A stretch of DNA of 5,898 nucleotides from Paracoccaceae bacterium (lineage in GTDB: Bacteria; Pseudomonadota; Alphaproteobacteria; Rhodobacterales; Rhodobacteraceae): the NCBI GenBank assembly GCA_007131945.1, contig SLPP01000296.1, positions 1 to 5,898 on the forward strand. The letters are read 5' to 3'. Under the pieces are notes generated by a model. The model did not search any database. It had not been told where the DNA came from and saw only the letters and a list, made by a program, of their open reading frames with translations. The number at the start of each line of letters is the position of its first letter. Position 1 is the first letter of the stretch. The position numbers and the translations under genes were made by a program. This document shows, in pieces, positions 5,405-5,898 of this stretch.

Positions 5405-5898
5405 ATGCAAAGCCGACGCCGCGCCGCCGCCACCGAGGGCGATCCGCGCCGCCTCGCCGCGGCTTTTCTGCACCGGGTCCTGGCCGAGGGCAGGATGCTC
5501 GACGAGGCGCCGGGCGGGACGGATGCGGCGACCGCGGCCCGCGCCCGCCGCCTGGCGCTGACCGCGCTGCGCCAGCTGCAACGCGCCGATGCGGTGCTGA
5601 AGCCGCTCCTGCGCAAACCGCCGCCGCCGCGGGTGCAGGCGGTCCTGCGCCTCGCCGTGGTCGAGATGCTGGAACTGGGCGCGCCGGCGCATGGCGTGGT
5701 CGATGCCGCGGTCGCCGCGACCCGCGCGCTGCCGAAGGGCGCGGCCTTTGCCGGGCTGGTGAACGCCGTCCTGCGCCGCGCCGCCGCCACACCGCCCGCC
5801 GACTGGGCCGCCCTGCCCGTCCCGCGCCTGCCCGACTGGCTGCGCCGCCGGCTGGTCGCGTCCTGGGGCGCGGAGGCGGTGGCGGCGATCGAGGCCGC
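5405..5898 (+). CDS. rsmB: 16S rRNA (cytosine(967)-C(5))-methyltransferase RsmB, N-terminal part
   Basis: The first 164 residues of a Sun/Fmu family protein; the gene runs off the right edge without a stop. Full-length RsmB uses S-adenosylmethionine to methylate C967 of 16S rRNA in the cytoplasm. Only the N-terminal NusB-like RNA-binding domain is visible (about 14-127), with the typical segments RVQAVLRLAVVEML, GAPAHGVVDAAV and FAGLVNAVLRRA. The linker LPDWLRRRLVASWGAEAVAAIEA (142-164) normally leads into the Rossmann-like methyltransferase domain. The catalytic cysteines and SAM-binding motif lie beyond the window, so the call rests on the NusB-like part and linker. A general NusB-domain m5C methyltransferase of the same family is the only real alternative. 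It starts at the ATG after AAGGAGA and is divergent from the SDHAF4-like gene. Confidence 0.88.
   Translation, partial: MQSRRRAAATEGDPRRLAAAFLHRVLAEGRMLDEAPGGTDAATAARARRLALTALRQLQRADAVLKPLLRKPPPPRVQAVLRLAVVEMLELGAPAHGVVDAAVAATRALPKGAAFAGLVNAVLRRAAATPPADWAALPVPRLPDWLRRRLVASWGAEAVAAIEA

Noticed and set aside
4611..5692. Long minus-strand frames over the exported-protein gene and rsmB (4611-5276, 4922-5692)
   Set aside because: Shadow frames with biased composition. They conflict with the signal peptide protein, the DUF1674 gene and the RsmB NusB-like domain, each of which has its own motifs.

Overview
This is a high-GC alphaproteobacterial chromosomal segment of housekeeping genes. Three things suggest a member of the Rhodobacterales (Paracoccaceae/Rhodobacteraceae type): the gene order dnaK-dnaJ-radC-dapB, a small secreted protein that I associate with that group, and a DUF1674/SDHAF4 gene divergent from rsmB. 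The assignment rests on recognition of gene content, not on a database search. I see no mobile element, CRISPR array, rRNA, tRNA, phage gene or defence system.

Layout: (1) 1-1271, the 3' two-thirds of dnaK, cut by the window edge. (2) A 71-base gap with a strong GC hairpin, then dnaJ at 1343-2500, forming the usual dnaKJ chaperone operon. (3) A 214-base gap with a perfect 16-bp palindrome, a 17-bp dispersed repeat, overlapping hairpins and a CtrA-like site, leading into radC at 2715-3494. (4) A 322-base gene-free stretch at 3495-3816. It holds a hairpin over the radC stop, two perfect 14-bp palindromes, the second copy of the 17-bp repeat and a palindromic intergenic element of a type known from other alphaproteobacteria. 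(5) dapB at 3817-4659. (6) A small exported protein of unknown function at 4734-5093. (7) On the minus strand, an SDHAF4-like (DUF1674) gene at 5140-5325, convergent with the secreted-protein gene; a 15-bp tandem repeat lies between their ends. (8) The 5' part of rsmB from 5405, divergent from the DUF1674 gene and running off the right edge.

Functionally, DnaK and DnaJ work together in protein folding. The others are individual housekeeping functions: a RadC/JAMM-fold protein, lysine/diaminopimelate synthesis, succinate dehydrogenase maturation and 16S rRNA methylation. They look like neighbours by conserved synteny rather than one pathway. The genes themselves are ordinary. The material worth a second look is in the intergenic DNA: an exact 17-bp repeat flanking radC, a palindromic repeat element before dapB, a CtrA-type site before radC, and a small tandem duplication at the 3' end of the SDHAF4 gene. 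I found no clear evidence of an undescribed multi-gene system.
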